Positions 26,494 to 36,224 of a stretch of 64,000 nucleotides of DNA are shown here, in pieces. Origin of the DNA: Actinomycetales bacterium (GTDB lineage: Bacteria > Actinomycetota > Actinomycetes > Actinomycetales > Dermatophilaceae); assembly GCA_016710385.1 (NCBI GenBank), contig JADJVX010000018.1, forward strand, positions 62,001 through 126,000, read 5' to 3'. How positions within the stretch are numbered: the first letter of the stretch is position 1; each line of letters starts with the position of its first letter. The notes under the pieces were generated by a model that made no database searches, was not told the DNA's origin, and saw only the letters and a list, made by a program, of their open reading frames with translations. The position numbers were made by a program, and so were the translations under genes.

Positions 26494-27405
26494 TTGCGTA
26501 CGCACGCCGACGCTCCTGCCCGCTCATGGCGGCGGAGAATGACCCTCAGTGGGTTGGCGGCTTCCGCCACCCTTCTCCTCTCAAGTTGCGCAAACGTGCC
26601 CTCGAGCGCCAGCAGCGGCTGGTTGCCTCAGGGGGTCAACGGCCAACAGGTGACGACGGAGACCGAACGCATCACCAGCTTGTGGGTCGGGATCTGGATC
26701 GCCGCCATGGCGGTCGGTCTGCTGGTCTGGGGCCTCACCTTCTGGTGTATGGCCGTCTACAAGCGCAAGAAGGGCGACCCCGAGTTGCCCCCGCAGCTGC
26801 GCTACAACATCCCGATCGAGTTGCTGTACACGGTCGTTCCGGTCCTCATGGTCGCGGTGATCTTCTTCTACACCGCCCGTGACGAGGCCGCGATCATGGA
26901 CACCTCGACCAAGCCCGACGTGACGATCAACGTCGTGGGCAAGCAGTGGAGTTGGGACTTCAACTACGTGGACAGCAATGTCTACGAGACCGGTGTCCAC
27001 TCCGAGCTCAACCCCAACGGCGGCATCAACGGGACCCCGCAGCCTGTGCTCTACATGCCGATCAACAAGCGGGTCGAGTTCGTCCTCAACGCCCGCGACG
27101 TCATCCACTCCTTCTGGGTGCCAGCCTTCCTGGTCAAGCTCGACATGATCCCGGGTCGCACGAACAAGCTGCAGATCACCCCCACCCAACTGGGCGAGTA
27201 CCAGGGCAAGTGCGCCGAGCTGTGCGGTGCCTACCACTCGCAGATGCTGTTCAAGGTGAAGGTCGTCACGCAGGCCGAATACGACGCGCACATGGCTGAA
27301 CTCAAGTCCATGGGCCAGGTCGGCCAGCTGGACAACACCCTCAACCGGGAGCCGGTTTACGGCCCCGACCTGAAGATGATCCCCACCTCCACTGGGAGCA
27401 ACTGA
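26494..27405 (+). CDS. ctaC: Cytochrome c oxidase subunit II
   Basis: Lipoprotein subunit of 303 residues that receives electrons from the bc1 complex. The N-terminal signal ends in LLLSSC (lipobox Cys). Two membrane helices (about 65-90 and 108-128) precede the cupredoxin domain with the CuA ligands in [12 protein letters not shown], and a WSWDF aromatic patch. The start is TTG 26494, with GGAAGG 6 nt upstream; ATG 26539 is an alternative that shortens the signal. Its stop overlaps ctaD (TGATG). Confidence 0.96.
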   Translation: MRTHADAPARSWRRRMTLSGLAASATLLLSSCANVPSSASSGWLPQGVNGQQVTTETERITSLWVGIWIAAMAVGLLVWGLTFWCMAVYKRKKGDPELPPQLRYNIPIELLYTVVPVLMVAVIFFYTARDEAAIMDTSTKPDVTINVVGKQWSWDFNYVDSNVYETGVHSELNPNGGINGTPQPVLYMPINKRVEFVLNARDVIHSFWVPAFLVKLDMIPGRTNKLQITPTQLGEYQGKCAELCGAYHSQMLFKVKVVTQAEYDAHMAELKSMGQVGQLDNTLNREPVYGPDLKMIPTSTGSN

Positions 27406-29144
27406 TGACTGCCACCATCACCCCGGCGTCGACCACTGAGCGGGTCCGGCACCCGCGCAATGCGCCCGGCTCGACGTTCGTCAAGTGGGCGACCACGACC
27501 GATCACAAGAAGATCGGCAACCTGTACTTCATCACGTCGTTTGTCTTCTTTCTGCTCGCCGGCGTCATGGCGTTGGTCATCCGGGCCGAGTTGACCGTTC
27601 CCGGCCTTCAGGTCGTGGACAACCCCGACCAGTTCAACCAGTTGTTCACCATGCACGGCCTGATCATGCTGCTGCTGTTCGCCACGCCGCTCTTCGCCGG
27701 CTTCTCGAACGCGCTCGTGCCGCTGCAGATCGGTGCACCGGATGTCGCCTTCCCGCGGCTGAACATGTTCGCCTACTACCTCTACGCCTTCGGTGGCCTG
27801 GTGGCGGCGCTCGGCTTCCTCACCCCGCAGGGTGCGGCGTCGTTCGGGTGGTTCATGTACGTGCCACTGTCCAACGCGACGTACACGCCGGGCCTGGGCA
27901 CCGACCTCGGCGTCTTCGGGCTCACCCTCACCGGTTTCGCGACGATCCTCGGTTCGGTCAACTTCATCACGACCATCATCTGCATGCGCGCACCGGGCAT
28001 GACGATGTTCCGGATGCCGATCTTCACCTGGACCGTGCTGGTGACCTCGCTCCTCGCGCTCATCATCTTCCCCGTCCTGGCCGCCGCGCTGTTCGGCCTG
28101 GGTGGCGAGCGTCGCTTCGGGATGCACATCTTCGATGTCGACGCCGGTGGTGTGATGCTCTGGCAGCACCTGTTCTGGTTCTTCGGGCACCCCGAGGTCT
28201 ACGTGCTCGCGCTGCCCTTCTTTGGCGTCATCTCCGAGATCTTCCCGGTGTTCTCGCGCAAGCCCATCTTCGGCTACAAGACGCTCATCTTTGCCACCGT
28301 GACGATCGCTGCGCTCTCGGTCGCGGTCTGGGCGCATCACATGTATGTGACTGGCCAGATCCTGTTGCCGTTCTTCGCGATCATGACCATGCTCATCGCG
28401 GTGCCGACCGGGGTGAAGTTCTTCAACTGGATCGGCACGATGTGGGGTGGGTCGCTCACCTTCCAGACTCCCATGATCTGGGCTTTGGGCTTCCTCACCA
28501 CGTTCCTCTTCGGTGGGTTGACCGGTGTCATGATGGCCAGCCCGGCGATCGACTTCCACATCTCCGACAGCTACTTCATCGTCGCGCACTTCCACTACAC
28601 GATCTTCGGCACCGTGGTCTTCGCGATGTTCGCCGGCTACTACTTCTGGTGGCCGAAGCTGACTGGCCGGATGCTCGACGAGACCCTCGGCAAGATCCAC
28701 TTCTGGATGCTGTTCTTCGGCTTCCACCTGACCTTCCTGATCCAGCACCTGCTCGGCATCCAGGGCATGGCCCGGCGCTACGCCGACTACATGCCGTCCG
28801 AAGGTTTCACCACCGGCAACGTCATCTCGACCATCGGCTCGGTGCTGCTGGGCGCCTCGATGATCCCCTTCCTCTACAACGTGTGGAAGACCTGGCGGAC
28901 CGCTCCGCTCGTGACGGTCGACGACCCATGGGGTTACGGCAACTCGCTGGAATGGGCGACGTCGTGCCCGCCGCCACGGCACAACTTCGACCGCTTGCCG
29001 AGGATCCGCTCCGAGCGTCCGGCCTTCGACCTGCACCACCCTGAGACGGCTCCCGGATCGGCGCCGAGCGCTGACAAGTCGACCCTCACGAAGCTCATGG
29101 GCGACGCCGAGGTCGGCTCGACCAAGCTGGACAAGGAGGTCTGA
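27405..29144 (+). CDS. ctaD: Cytochrome c oxidase subunit I
   Basis: Catalytic haem-copper subunit of 579 residues with 12 membrane helices. Haem and CuB ligands are visible in [31 protein letters not shown] (His-Tyr cross-link pair), HHMYVTG, and [10 protein letters not shown]. The C-terminal tail is hydrophilic. It belongs to the aa3 oxidase of a bc1-aa3 supercomplex, whose other genes lie at 31.6-35.9 kb. The gene and its neighbours ctaC and ctaF contain no GTATGCC word over nearly 4 kb, the longest gap in the window. Confidence 0.98.
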   Translation: MTATITPASTTERVRHPRNAPGSTFVKWATTTDHKKIGNLYFITSFVFFLLAGVMALVIRAELTVPGLQVVDNPDQFNQLFTMHGLIMLLLFATPLFAGFSNALVPLQIGAPDVAFPRLNMFAYYLYAFGGLVAALGFLTPQGAASFGWFMYVPLSNATYTPGLGTDLGVFGLTLTGFATILGSVNFITTIICMRAPGMTMFRMPIFTWTVLVTSLLALIIFPVLAAALFGLGGERRFGMHIFDVDAGGVMLWQHLFWFFGHPEVYVLALPFFGVISEIFPVFSRKPIFGYKTLIFATVTIAALSVAVWAHHMYVTGQILLPFFAIMTMLIAVPTGVKFFNWIGTMWGGSLTFQTPMIWALGFLTTFLFGGLTGVMMASPAIDFHISDSYFIVAHFHYTIFGTVVFAMFAGYYFWWPKLTGRMLDETLGKIHFWMLFFGFHLTFLIQHLLGIQGMARRYADYMPSEGFTTGNVISTIGSVLLGASMIPFLYNVWKTWRTAPLVTVDDPWGYGNSLEWATSCPPPRHNFDRLPRIRSERPAFDLHHPETAPGSAPSADKSTLTKLMGDAEVGSTKLDKEV

Positions 29145-29147
29145 GTC

Positions 29148-29549
29148 ATGAAGACCATGAGCCGGATTTTCTGGGGGCTGTTCGTCTTCTTCCTCGCGAT
29201 GGTCCCGTTCTACGGGATCTGGAACAAGTGGGCTGAGGCTGCCGGACCGGTGGCCCTGCTCCTCACCTCGCTGATGATGGCGCTGGCAGGCTGGTACATC
29301 GGGGTCACCGAGAAGAAGTTCACCAACCAGCCCGAGGACAACCCGGAGGCCCATGTTGAGGACTCAGCCGGAGAGTACGGCTTCTTCACCCCCTACTCCT
29401 GGTGGCCGCTGTGGCTCGGTCTATCCTGCGCTGGCCTGTTCGCCGGCCTGGCCGTTGGCTGGTGGCTGTTCATGATCTTCGCGGTCATGGGTGGATGGGC
29501 CTTGATCGGATGGGTCTTCGAGCACTACAAGGGCGAGCACGCCAACTGA
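29148..29549 (+). CDS. ctaF: Cytochrome c oxidase subunit IV (actinobacterial type)
   Basis: Small membrane subunit of 133 residues with four helices (about 6-22, 31-47, 87-105, 108-125). It is the actinobacterial-type CtaF and lies just after ctaD, separated by three bases. GGAGG within the end of ctaD provides the ribosome-binding site. A strong hairpin follows at 29566-29608. Confidence 0.93.
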   Translation: MKTMSRIFWGLFVFFLAMVPFYGIWNKWAEAAGPVALLLTSLMMALAGWYIGVTEKKFTNQPEDNPEAHVEDSAGEYGFFTPYSWWPLWLGLSCAGLFAGLAVGWWLFMIFAVMGGWALIGWVFEHYKGEHAN

Positions 29550-29565
29550 TCATCCACGTTGAGAC

Positions 29566-29608
29566 ACCCGAGCGGGGCGCACCGAGGGTCGGTGGGCCCC
29601 GCTCGGGT
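29566..29608. terminator. Perfect 13-bp stem terminator between ctaF and the metallopeptidase gene
   Basis: ACCCGAGCGGGGC (29566-29578) pairs exactly with GCCCCGCTCGGGT (29596-29608) across a 17-nt loop. It lies between convergent genes and could serve both. Confidence 0.8.
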
Positions 29609-29669
29609 ATCGCGCGCCGATCCGAAAATGGTGTGTGTGCCGCGACCGAGCCACCTGCACTGCTGGACG

Positions 29670-30038
29670 CTATCCCCAGCCGAGCTTATGGAGGCGCTCG
29701 TCGTCGATGCCGAAGTGATGGGCCACCTCGTGGACCACGGTGACTGCAATCTCGTCGAGGAGTTCCTCGCGCGTCTCGCAGAGCCGCTCGAGGGGCCCCT
29801 GAAAGATGAGAATGCGGTCCGGGAGGGCGCCGAACCACGGTTCATCACCGTCGGTCAGCGGGAACCCCTCATAGAGTCCAAGCAGGCTTGGGTCCTCACC
29901 GGCGGGTGGCTCGGGTTCGACGAAGATGGCCACGTTGCGCAACTGCGCCAGCAGCGGTGCCGGGATAAGCGCCAAGGCGTCCTCGACGGCGCGCTCGAAC
30001 TCGTGCTCGCTCAATCGCCGCGGGGTGCTGTCAACCAC
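29670..30038 (-). CDS. Small zincin-like metallopeptidase family protein
   Basis: Protein of 122 residues with VVHEVAHHFGIDDERLHKLGW at the C terminus, i.e. HExxH plus a further His and Asp in the extended zincin pattern. Upstream are the conserved segments NVAIFVEPEPP and GLYEGFPLTD. This matches the small metallopeptidase family often annotated DUF1025-like; substrates are unknown. GTG 30038 gives MVDSTPRRLSEHEFE, and the open frame beyond it is antisense to the next gene. Confidence 0.85.
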   Translation of the reverse strand: MVDSTPRRLSEHEFERAVEDALALIPAPLLAQLRNVAIFVEPEPPAGEDPSLLGLYEGFPLTDGDEPWFGALPDRILIFQGPLERLCETREELLDEIAVTVVHEVAHHFGIDDERLHKLGWG

Positions 30039-30137
30039 GTGACAAGTTTCCCATCTGCTGGACTGACAGCTCGGAGCGGTTCGCCCTGAGCACGAATCCG
30101 GTTGCCGGCTCACGGCATACGGTGGTGAAGTGGTGGG

Positions 30138-31238
30138 ATGACGCACCTGGTCTCGATGCCGCCGCCGTGTCAGCCGGGCGATCGGGTGGCGGTGTTGTCG
30201 CCGTCCTGGGCAGCGCCGGCACACTTCCCCGCCCTTCACGAGCAGGCGATGCGGCGCATTCGGGAAGATCTTGGGCTGGAACCCGTCGAGTATCCGACAA
30301 CTCGGGTGCCGTCCAGCCCGGGTCTGCGTGCCGCGGACCTCATGGCGGCCTTCGCTGATCCGAGCATCACCGCGATCCTGGCCACTATCGGCGGCGACGA
30401 CCAGCTCACCGTGCTGCCCCATCTGGACCCGCACCTCGTCCAGCGCAACCCGAAGCGCTTCCTGGGCTACAGCGACAACACCAACCTGCTCAACTGGCTG
30501 TGGTGTCACGGCATCGGCTCCGTGCACGGCGGATCGACCCAGGTCCACCTGGCCCCCGGACCGCACGCCGACCCGGTGCATCTGGCGAGCCTGAGAGGGG
30601 CGCTCTTCGGTGGCGTCACCGAGCTGAGACCTCTCTCTGGCAGTAGGGATCACGGACTGAGCTGGCAGTCCGCAAGCAGTCTGACCGACCCTGCGCCGCT
30701 GCCCGATGATGACCCGATGGAACCGACCTGGACCTGGCATGGTCCAGCCACCCCCGTGCGGGGCCGCACCTGGGGCGGCAACCTGGAGGTCCTGCAGTGG
30801 GTGCTGGGGGTAGGTAGGCACATCCTTCCCACGTCAGCGTATGCCGGGTGCGTCCTGCTGCTGGAGACGTCGGAGGAGCGGCCGTCGGCTCGCGAGGTGA
30901 CGGGAATGATGCGGGTGCTGGGGGAGCGGGGGCTACTCGGTGCGGCTGTCGCGGTGGTTGTCGGCCGTCCCCAGGCGGCCGAGAGCGACGATGACCCTGG
31001 GCCAACAGCGCGGCGCCATTACCGCCAGGACCAACGTGAGGCCATGCTCACCGTGCTGGACCACTACGTCCCCGGGATCCCAGCCGTCGTCGGCGTCGAG
31101 TTCGGCCACACCAGCCCGCAGTACCTCCTGCCGTATGGCGGCTATGTGACGCTCGATCCAGTCGGCAACCGGATCGTGGCCGAATTCGGGCCGCCACGGC
31201 CCCCAGGGGCCGCGGAGGAGTCCGAACCGTGCGAGTAG
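30138..31238 (+). CDS. S66 family LD-carboxypeptidase / MccF-like peptidase
   Basis: Serine peptidase of 366 residues. The nucleophile lies in FLGYSDNTNLLNWLW, the following GSVHGGSTQV is typical of S66, and the C-terminal GVEFGHTSPQYLLPYGG holds the catalytic His. Members cut L,D-peptides of recycled murein or inactivate microcin C7-type compounds; no signal peptide is seen, so cytoplasmic murein recycling or detoxification is plausible. A TACGGT hexamer at 30118 coincides with a GGCATAC word. It overlaps the next gene by 10 bases. Confidence 0.88.
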   Translation: MTHLVSMPPPCQPGDRVAVLSPSWAAPAHFPALHEQAMRRIREDLGLEPVEYPTTRVPSSPGLRAADLMAAFADPSITAILATIGGDDQLTVLPHLDPHLVQRNPKRFLGYSDNTNLLNWLWCHGIGSVHGGSTQVHLAPGPHADPVHLASLRGALFGGVTELRPLSGSRDHGLSWQSASSLTDPAPLPDDDPMEPTWTWHGPATPVRGRTWGGNLEVLQWVLGVGRHILPTSAYAGCVLLLETSEERPSAREVTGMMRVLGERGLLGAAVAVVVGRPQAAESDDDPGPTARRHYRQDQREAMLTVLDHYVPGIPAVVGVEFGHTSPQYLLPYGGYVTLDPVGNRIVAEFGPPRPPGAAEESEPCE

Positions 31239-31507
31239 TGGTCCGGGTGCGTCCCGGAGCCTCTCGGGAGCGTGTGGGTGGTCACTACGGAGCTGCGGCC
31301 GACGCCGCGCTCGTCGTGGCGGTCACAGCCCGAGCTGTTGACGGGGCGGCGACCGCGGCTGTCCTGAAGGCAGTCGCAGCAGCTTTCGATGTCAGGCTCA
31401 GGGACGTCACCCTGGTGAGCGGCGCCACGCACCGGAACAAGGTGCTCGACATCGACCTGCCCGAGTCGCTCGGAGCCCTGCGCCTGAGGGAGCTGCTCGA
31501 CTCCTGA
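31229..31507 (+). CDS. DUF167 (YggU) family protein
   Basis: Compact protein of 92 residues beginning MRVVVRVRPGASRERVGG and containing VTARAVDGAAT and the family ending VSGATHRNKVLDID. DUF167 proteins have known structures but no firm function. The GTG start lies inside the end of the S66 gene, so the two are coupled. A terminator hairpin follows. Confidence 0.9.
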   Translation: MRVVVRVRPGASRERVGGHYGAAADAALVVAVTARAVDGAATAAVLKAVAAAFDVRLRDVTLVSGATHRNKVLDIDLPESLGALRLRELLDS

Positions 31508-31555
31508 GGGAGCAGCATCTGAGGCTGCATCGGCGACGGCGACTGGCGGACATGG

Positions 31556-31591
31556 CAGTGGGGCCCCACCCGCACGGGTGAGGCCCCACTG
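31556..31591. terminator. Nested hairpin terminator between DUF167 and qcrB
   Basis: CAGTGGGGCC (31556-31565) pairs exactly with GGCCCCACTG (31582-31591). The 16-nt interior holds a second small stem (CACCCG with CGGGTG). It separates convergent genes and may act both ways. Confidence 0.8.
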
Positions 31592-31608
31592 AAGGTCCCG
31601 AAGCCAGG

Positions 31609-33339
31609 TCAGTCGTGCTTGGCCTGCTTGATCGCGTGCGCACCCGCGCCTGCGGGGGTCTCGATGGCCTCGTGCTCGCCGTGGTGATGAGCGGCGGCCA
31701 ACTCGGCCGGAGTGACTGGCTCGACCCGGGAGGTGAAGAAGAACTTCGACCACTTGGCGCGGCGGAGTTCCTTCTTCGCGTCCTTGCTGGCCACACCGTT
31801 GGCGTCCTTGCCGGAGGGCAGAGCCAGCGGGGCTGGGGACTCGAAGCCGACGAGCTTCCAACGGTCGAACTCGTTGAGCTCCTCATGGACTTCGTAGTAC
31901 TGACCATCCGGCGTCCGCACCAGGGTGCCGCTCTCACGGCCGTGCAGAACCTTGTCGCGGTCGTGCCGCTGCAACGAGAGGCAGATCCGACGGCTCACCC
32001 AGAAGGTGAGAATCGGTGCCACGAAGAACAGCACCTGGAAGGCACGGGTGATGTCGTTGATCGACATCTGCAGCCGGATGGCGATGATGTCGTTGCCGGC
32101 CGCGAACATGAGCACCAGGTAGGACGTAATCGCCGCCACGCCGAGCGCGGTCCGCGTGGGGACGTTACGCGGACGGTCGAGGATGTGGTGTTCACGGTTG
32201 TCGCCAGTGATCCACCGTTCGAGGAACGGGTAGGCGCCAGTGATGGTGTACATCACGGGGATGAGCAAGACCGCACCGAGGAACACGTTGAGGCTCAACG
32301 TGAAGCCGAAGAGCTCGAACTCCAACCACCCGGGCAGCAGACGCAGCGCGCCGTCCGCGAAGCCCATGTACCAGTCAGGCTGGGAGCCAGCGGTGACAGG
32401 GGAGGGGTCATACGGCCCGTATGCCCAGATCGGGTTGATCGTCACCAGTGCCGAGATCAGCGACAGCAGGCCGAAGACCAGGAAGAAGAAGCCGCCCGCC
32501 TTGGCCGTGTAGACCGGCATCAGCGGGAAGCCGACAACGTTTTCGTTGGTGCGGCCGGGGCCTGAGTACTGGGTGTGCTTGTGCACCATGACCAGGATGA
32601 TGTGGGCCGTGAACAAGCCGATGAGCACGGCAGGCAGCAGCAGGACGTGCACGGCATACAGGCGAGGAATGATCGCCTCACCCGGGAAGGCACCACCGAA
32701 CATCATGTAGGACACATAGGAGCCGACGATCGGCACCGAACGGATGAAGCCCTCGGCTGCCCGCAGGCCGGTGCCCGAGAGCAGGTCGTCTGGGAGCGAG
32801 TAGCCGGCGAAGCCCTCGATGAGAGCAAGCATCGACAGCATCGTGCCGATGACCCAGTTGATCTCGCGCGGCTTGCGGAAGGCGCCGGTGAAGAACACCC
32901 GGAACATGTGCACCGAGAGCGAGACCACGAACATCAACGCGGCCCAGTGGTGGATCTGCCGGATGAGCAGGCCGCCGCGGACATCGAACGAGATGCCCAA
33001 GGTCGAGGAGTATGCCTCCGACATCGTGATGCCCTTGAGCGGCAGGTAAGAGCCCTCGTAGGGGATCTGGCCGGCACTGGGGATGAACCACAGGCTGAGG
33101 AACACGCCGGTGAGTAGGCAGATGATCATCGAGTACATCGCCACTTCACCGAGCATGAAGCTCCAGTGGTCTGGGAAGACCTTCTTCAGCATGAAGGAGG
33201 CACCCTTGGCGATGCCGGTCCGCTCGTCGACCCAGGAGGCGACGGCCCCGGCCTTCTTGGCCGACGCGCTGGCGGGTGCGGACGACTTGGGGTCGCCGGC
33301 GCGCAGGTCGGCGGCGCGTGCGCTGGATGCAGTGCTCAC
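31609..33339 (-). CDS. qcrB: Cytochrome bc1 complex, cytochrome b subunit
   Basis: Membrane subunit of 576 residues with eight to nine helices and the b-haem histidines in IHHWAALMFVVSLSVHMF and the second pair in HVLLLPAVLIGLFTAHIILVMVHKH. The quinol-site PDWYMGF is the bacterial form of the PEWY motif. It has the long C-terminal cytoplasmic extension seen in actinobacteria. GTG 33339 overlaps the qcrA stop (GTGA). Quinol oxidation here feeds the QcrC haems and then ctaC. Confidence 0.97.
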   Translation of the reverse strand: MSTASSARAADLRAGDPKSSAPASASAKKAGAVASWVDERTGIAKGASFMLKKVFPDHWSFMLGEVAMYSMIICLLTGVFLSLWFIPSAGQIPYEGSYLPLKGITMSEAYSSTLGISFDVRGGLLIRQIHHWAALMFVVSLSVHMFRVFFTGAFRKPREINWVIGTMLSMLALIEGFAGYSLPDDLLSGTGLRAAEGFIRSVPIVGSYVSYMMFGGAFPGEAIIPRLYAVHVLLLPAVLIGLFTAHIILVMVHKHTQYSGPGRTNENVVGFPLMPVYTAKAGGFFFLVFGLLSLISALVTINPIWAYGPYDPSPVTAGSQPDWYMGFADGALRLLPGWLEFELFGFTLSLNVFLGAVLLIPVMYTITGAYPFLERWITGDNREHHILDRPRNVPTRTALGVAAITSYLVLMFAAGNDIIAIRLQMSINDITRAFQVLFFVAPILTFWVSRRICLSLQRHDRDKVLHGRESGTLVRTPDGQYYEVHEELNEFDRWKLVGFESPAPLALPSGKDANGVASKDAKKELRRAKWSKFFFTSRVEPVTPAELAAAHHHGEHEAIETPAGAGAHAIKQAKHD

Positions 33340-34397
33340 TTCTTGCGCTCCCAGTAGCTCGGGCCGACGGGCTCGGCGAATCCTTGCGGGGCGACCAGGT
33401 AGCCCTCGGCGTCGACGGTGATCTTCAACTGCGGCAGAGGGCGCTTGGCCGGGCCGAAGATGACTTCACAGTCACGGGTGACGTCGAACGTTGACTGGTG
33501 ACACGGGCACAGCAGGTGGTGGGTCTGCTGCTCGTAGAGGCCAACCGGGCACCCGACGTGGGTGCAGATCTTCGAATAGGCAACGATTCCTTCGTAGCCC
33601 CACGACTTGGCCTTCTTGCCCAGGTCATCGGCGGCGAAGTCGTTCGGGTGCAAGCGCATGAGCAGCACGGCTGCCTTGGCCTTGTCCTCGAGGACGTGGT
33701 GGGATTCCTTGATCGTCTCCGGCAGCACGTGGAAGACCGCACCGATCGAGACGTCTGCAGCCTTGATCGGCGTCCGTTCGACGTCGCGCACGAGACGGAT
33801 CGGCTTGCCGTCCTTGACGTCCCAGATGGTCGACTTGAGCTCGTCGAGGGCCTTAGTCGGGTTGCCCAGCGAACCGGCCAACTGCACGCCCAGCGGGAGA
33901 GCGAACAGGCCCAGAGCAGTGCCGGCGGTCGCCTTGAGCAACGGGCGTCGGTTGAGCTGAGCCGACTCGGCGCCCGCTTCGAGCAGGCCTACCGCCTTGG
34001 CCCGGGTTTCGTCGTCCGACCGGATCGGGTGACGCTCCTCGACGACCTCCTCGTCAGGCATGAGGGTCTTGGCCCAGTGGACGGCTCCGAAACCGATGCC
34101 CAGCAACGCCAGTGCGAGGAAGACCCCGAGCAGCACGTTGAGCAGGTTGGTGGTGCCGATGAACGGGATGAATGCCTCGGTGTCGCTCTTCACAGCGAAG
34201 TAGCTCACGACGAAGCCGATGGTGCTGAGGATGGACAACGTGAACAGGCTGGCCACCTGACGCTCCGCGCGCTTGGCCGCGCGGGGATCGGTGTCTGCGG
34301 CACGGTGCACGTGCGGCGGGAGCCCGGGGTTCTCGAACGTCGCCGGGAGGCGCGGGTCGCTCATGTGCTCAGATCCTGTCGAGTCGTGCGGATTCAT
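33336..34397 (-). CDS. qcrA: Cytochrome bc1 complex, Rieske iron-sulfur subunit
   Basis: Protein of 353 residues with three N-terminal membrane helices (an actinobacterial feature; other bacteria have one) and a C-terminal Rieske domain. [2Fe-2S] ligands are in CTHVGCPVG and LCPCHQSTF. ATG 34397 has GAGG 5 nt upstream and starts 6 nt after qcrC ends; ATG 34364 (MSDPRLPATF) is a possible alternative. Middle gene of ctaE-qcrCAB. Confidence 0.97.
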   Translation of the reverse strand: MNPHDSTGSEHMSDPRLPATFENPGLPPHVHRAADTDPRAAKRAERQVASLFTLSILSTIGFVVSYFAVKSDTEAFIPFIGTTNLLNVLLGVFLALALLGIGFGAVHWAKTLMPDEEVVEERHPIRSDDETRAKAVGLLEAGAESAQLNRRPLLKATAGTALGLFALPLGVQLAGSLGNPTKALDELKSTIWDVKDGKPIRLVRDVERTPIKAADVSIGAVFHVLPETIKESHHVLEDKAKAAVLLMRLHPNDFAADDLGKKAKSWGYEGIVAYSKICTHVGCPVGLYEQQTHHLLCPCHQSTFDVTRDCEVIFGPAKRPLPQLKITVDAEGYLVAPQGFAEPVGPSYWERKK

Positions 34398-34403
34398 CGG
34401 GCC

Positions 34404-35186
34404 TCACGCCGCCTTCTGGCCGAGCCAGTACGCCGTGCCGATCATGAGGGCCAGACCGAAGATCCAGATGAACAATCCCTCGGACACTGGGCCCATGTTG
34501 CCGAGGTTCATGCCGCCGACGTTCGGCTGCGTCTCGACCGTCTTGAGGTAGCTGATGATCGACGCCTTGCCCTTGGCGTCGATGTTCTTGTCGTCGAAGA
34601 CCGGCATGGACTGCGGACCGGTGATCATCGCCTCGTAGATGTGCTTGGCCTCGACACCGTAGAGCGCCGGGGCGTACTTGCCGCGGGTCAGCGCACCACC
34701 CGAGCCGGCGAAGTTGTGGCACATCGAGCAGTTGACGCGGAACAGTTCGCCACCGAGTGCGACGTCGCCTTCGGCCTCGACGGTGGCCTTGTCGGGAACC
34801 GCTGGACCGGGGGCCAGGGACGCCACGAAGGCGCCCATCGCTTCGATCTGCTCCTGCGAGTACTTGACCTGCTCGATGCGCGGTGCCTGGACGTTCGGCG
34901 CGGACAACGGCATACGGCCCGTGCCGACCTGGAAGTCGACCGCAGCCGCACCGACACCGATGAGCGTCGGACCAGACTTGGTGCCCTCGGCAGAGATGCC
35001 GTGGCAGGTGGCGCAGTTGGCCTGGAACAGGGCCTTGCCGTCCGCGACCTTGTCAGCCGTGGCGACGGCAGCCTGCGCGGGCTTAGGGGCGAAGAGGGAA
35101 TACGTCGCGCCGACCAATGCCAGCCCCAGGAAGAGGAGCAGGGCAATAGCAGCGGGGTGACGGCGGCGTGCGGCCAAGGCGTTCAC
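34404..35186 (-). CDS. qcrC: Cytochrome bc1 complex, di-haem cytochrome c subunit
   Basis: Protein of 260 residues with an N-terminal membrane anchor (IALLLFLGLALVGATYSLF), two haem c sites (CATCHGIS and CSMCHNF) and a C-terminal helix. The second haem domain replaces a soluble cytochrome c, passing electrons directly to ctaC, as in actinobacterial supercomplexes. ATG 35186 is followed by a normal signal-anchor. It lies 49 nt after ctaE. Confidence 0.97.
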   Translation of the reverse strand: MNALAARRRHPAAIALLLFLGLALVGATYSLFAPKPAQAAVATADKVADGKALFQANCATCHGISAEGTKSGPTLIGVGAAAVDFQVGTGRMPLSAPNVQAPRIEQVKYSQEQIEAMGAFVASLAPGPAVPDKATVEAEGDVALGGELFRVNCSMCHNFAGSGGALTRGKYAPALYGVEAKHIYEAMITGPQSMPVFDDKNIDAKGKASIISYLKTVETQPNVGGMNLGNMGPVSEGLFIWIFGLALMIGTAYWLGQKAA

Positions 35187-35235
35187 GATGCAGTCCTGTC
35201 GTCTGTTCTCACGTGTGGTTGAAGTGGGCGGGTCG

Positions 35236-35892
35236 TCACTTGAGCAGGTAGATCACCGCGAACAGGGCGATCCACACGACGTCGACGAAGTGCCAGTAGT
35301 AGGACGTCACCACGGCACCCACCGCTTGGGTGTGTGTGTAGCGGCGGGTGGTGAACGTACGGCCCAGGATGAGCAGGAAGGCCAGCAGGCCACCGGTCAC
35401 GTGCAGACCGTGGAAGCCGGTGGCCATGTAGAACACCGAGCCGTAGCGGTCCGAGGACAACGTGATGTTCTCGTGGACGAGATTGGCGTACTCGTAGACC
35501 TGACCGGCGATGAAGATCGAGCCGAAGATGTACGTCACGACGTACCACTCCCGCATGCCCCACTTGCCGATCTCGGAGAGCTTGCCGGTCCGGGCGGGCT
35601 GTCCACGCTCGGCCTTGAGGACCCCGAGCTGACACCACACGGAAGAAATCACGAGGACGAGTGTGTTGGCCACCGCGAAGGGGACGTTGAGCTTTGCGGT
35701 CTGCTCGGCCCACAGCTCATGGGACATCGCCCGAAGCTGGAAGTAGACCGCGAACAGTCCCGCGAAGAACATGAGTTCGCTCGAGAGCCAGACCATCGTG
35801 CCGACCTGAACCATGTTCGGTCGGGTCGCCGGTCCGTGCCCGGTGCTTACAGGGTGCGCTGGAATCGCCGATGCTGTCGCCACGCGCGCCAT
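35236..35892 (-). CDS. ctaE: Cytochrome c oxidase subunit III
   Basis: Membrane subunit of 218 residues with five helices and the conserved [26 protein letters not shown] and [14 protein letters not shown] segments of subunit III. As in mycobacteria, it is separated from ctaCD and heads the ctaE-qcrCAB operon. Start is ATG 35892. Confidence 0.96.
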   Translation of the reverse strand: MARVATASAIPAHPVSTGHGPATRPNMVQVGTMVWLSSELMFFAGLFAVYFQLRAMSHELWAEQTAKLNVPFAVANTLVLVISSVWCQLGVLKAERGQPARTGKLSEIGKWGMREWYVVTYIFGSIFIAGQVYEYANLVHENITLSSDRYGSVFYMATGFHGLHVTGGLLAFLLILGRTFTTRRYTHTQAVGAVVTSYYWHFVDVVWIALFAVIYLLK

Positions 35893-36224
35893 TATGGCCT
35901 GTCCCGGGTTGCCCTGTGTGACCGACCCCCCGGTTTTTCTGACACTGAGTCGGTTTCCTGCTTACCGAGGCCATGACATCGGTCACGTTGGACCGGATCG
36001 GACTGTCTCCCAGCCCCGCTCACGCGCTTCGGGGTGTCCCCACGATGGCGGCGAGATCGCCCTCCAGAGACGGCAGGTATGCCGTTGAGGCACCTCGGGC
36101 AGGACCGGTCCCGGCCAGGGACCCGCCAGAGCCAGGTGAGGCGTTGCGATGTGACCGGGCCGGTGTGGGAGTGTCGACTCTGCCCGAGCGATCGCTGTGG
36201 CCTGACCTCGCTAGCATGGCCCCC
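35893..36224. other. 332-bp divergent intergenic region, ctaE versus receiver-like gene
   Basis: It must hold the promoter of ctaE-qcrCAB and that of the 36225 gene. The only element I can support is TAGCAT at 36212-36217. A T-rich patch (35934-35940) and one GTATGCC word (36077-36083) are present. No clear -35/-10 pair was recognised for the minus strand. Confidence 0.6.
36212..36217 (+). promoter_or_regulatory. -10 element, leaderless receiver-like gene
   Basis: TAGCAT, 7 nt before ATG 36225; no ribosome-binding site. Confidence 0.4.

Noticed and set aside
27357..29354. Long open frame on the minus strand across ctaD
   Set aside because: It mirrors ctaD codons in a high-GC gene and its translation is a charged low-complexity sequence; ctaD on the plus strand is certain.
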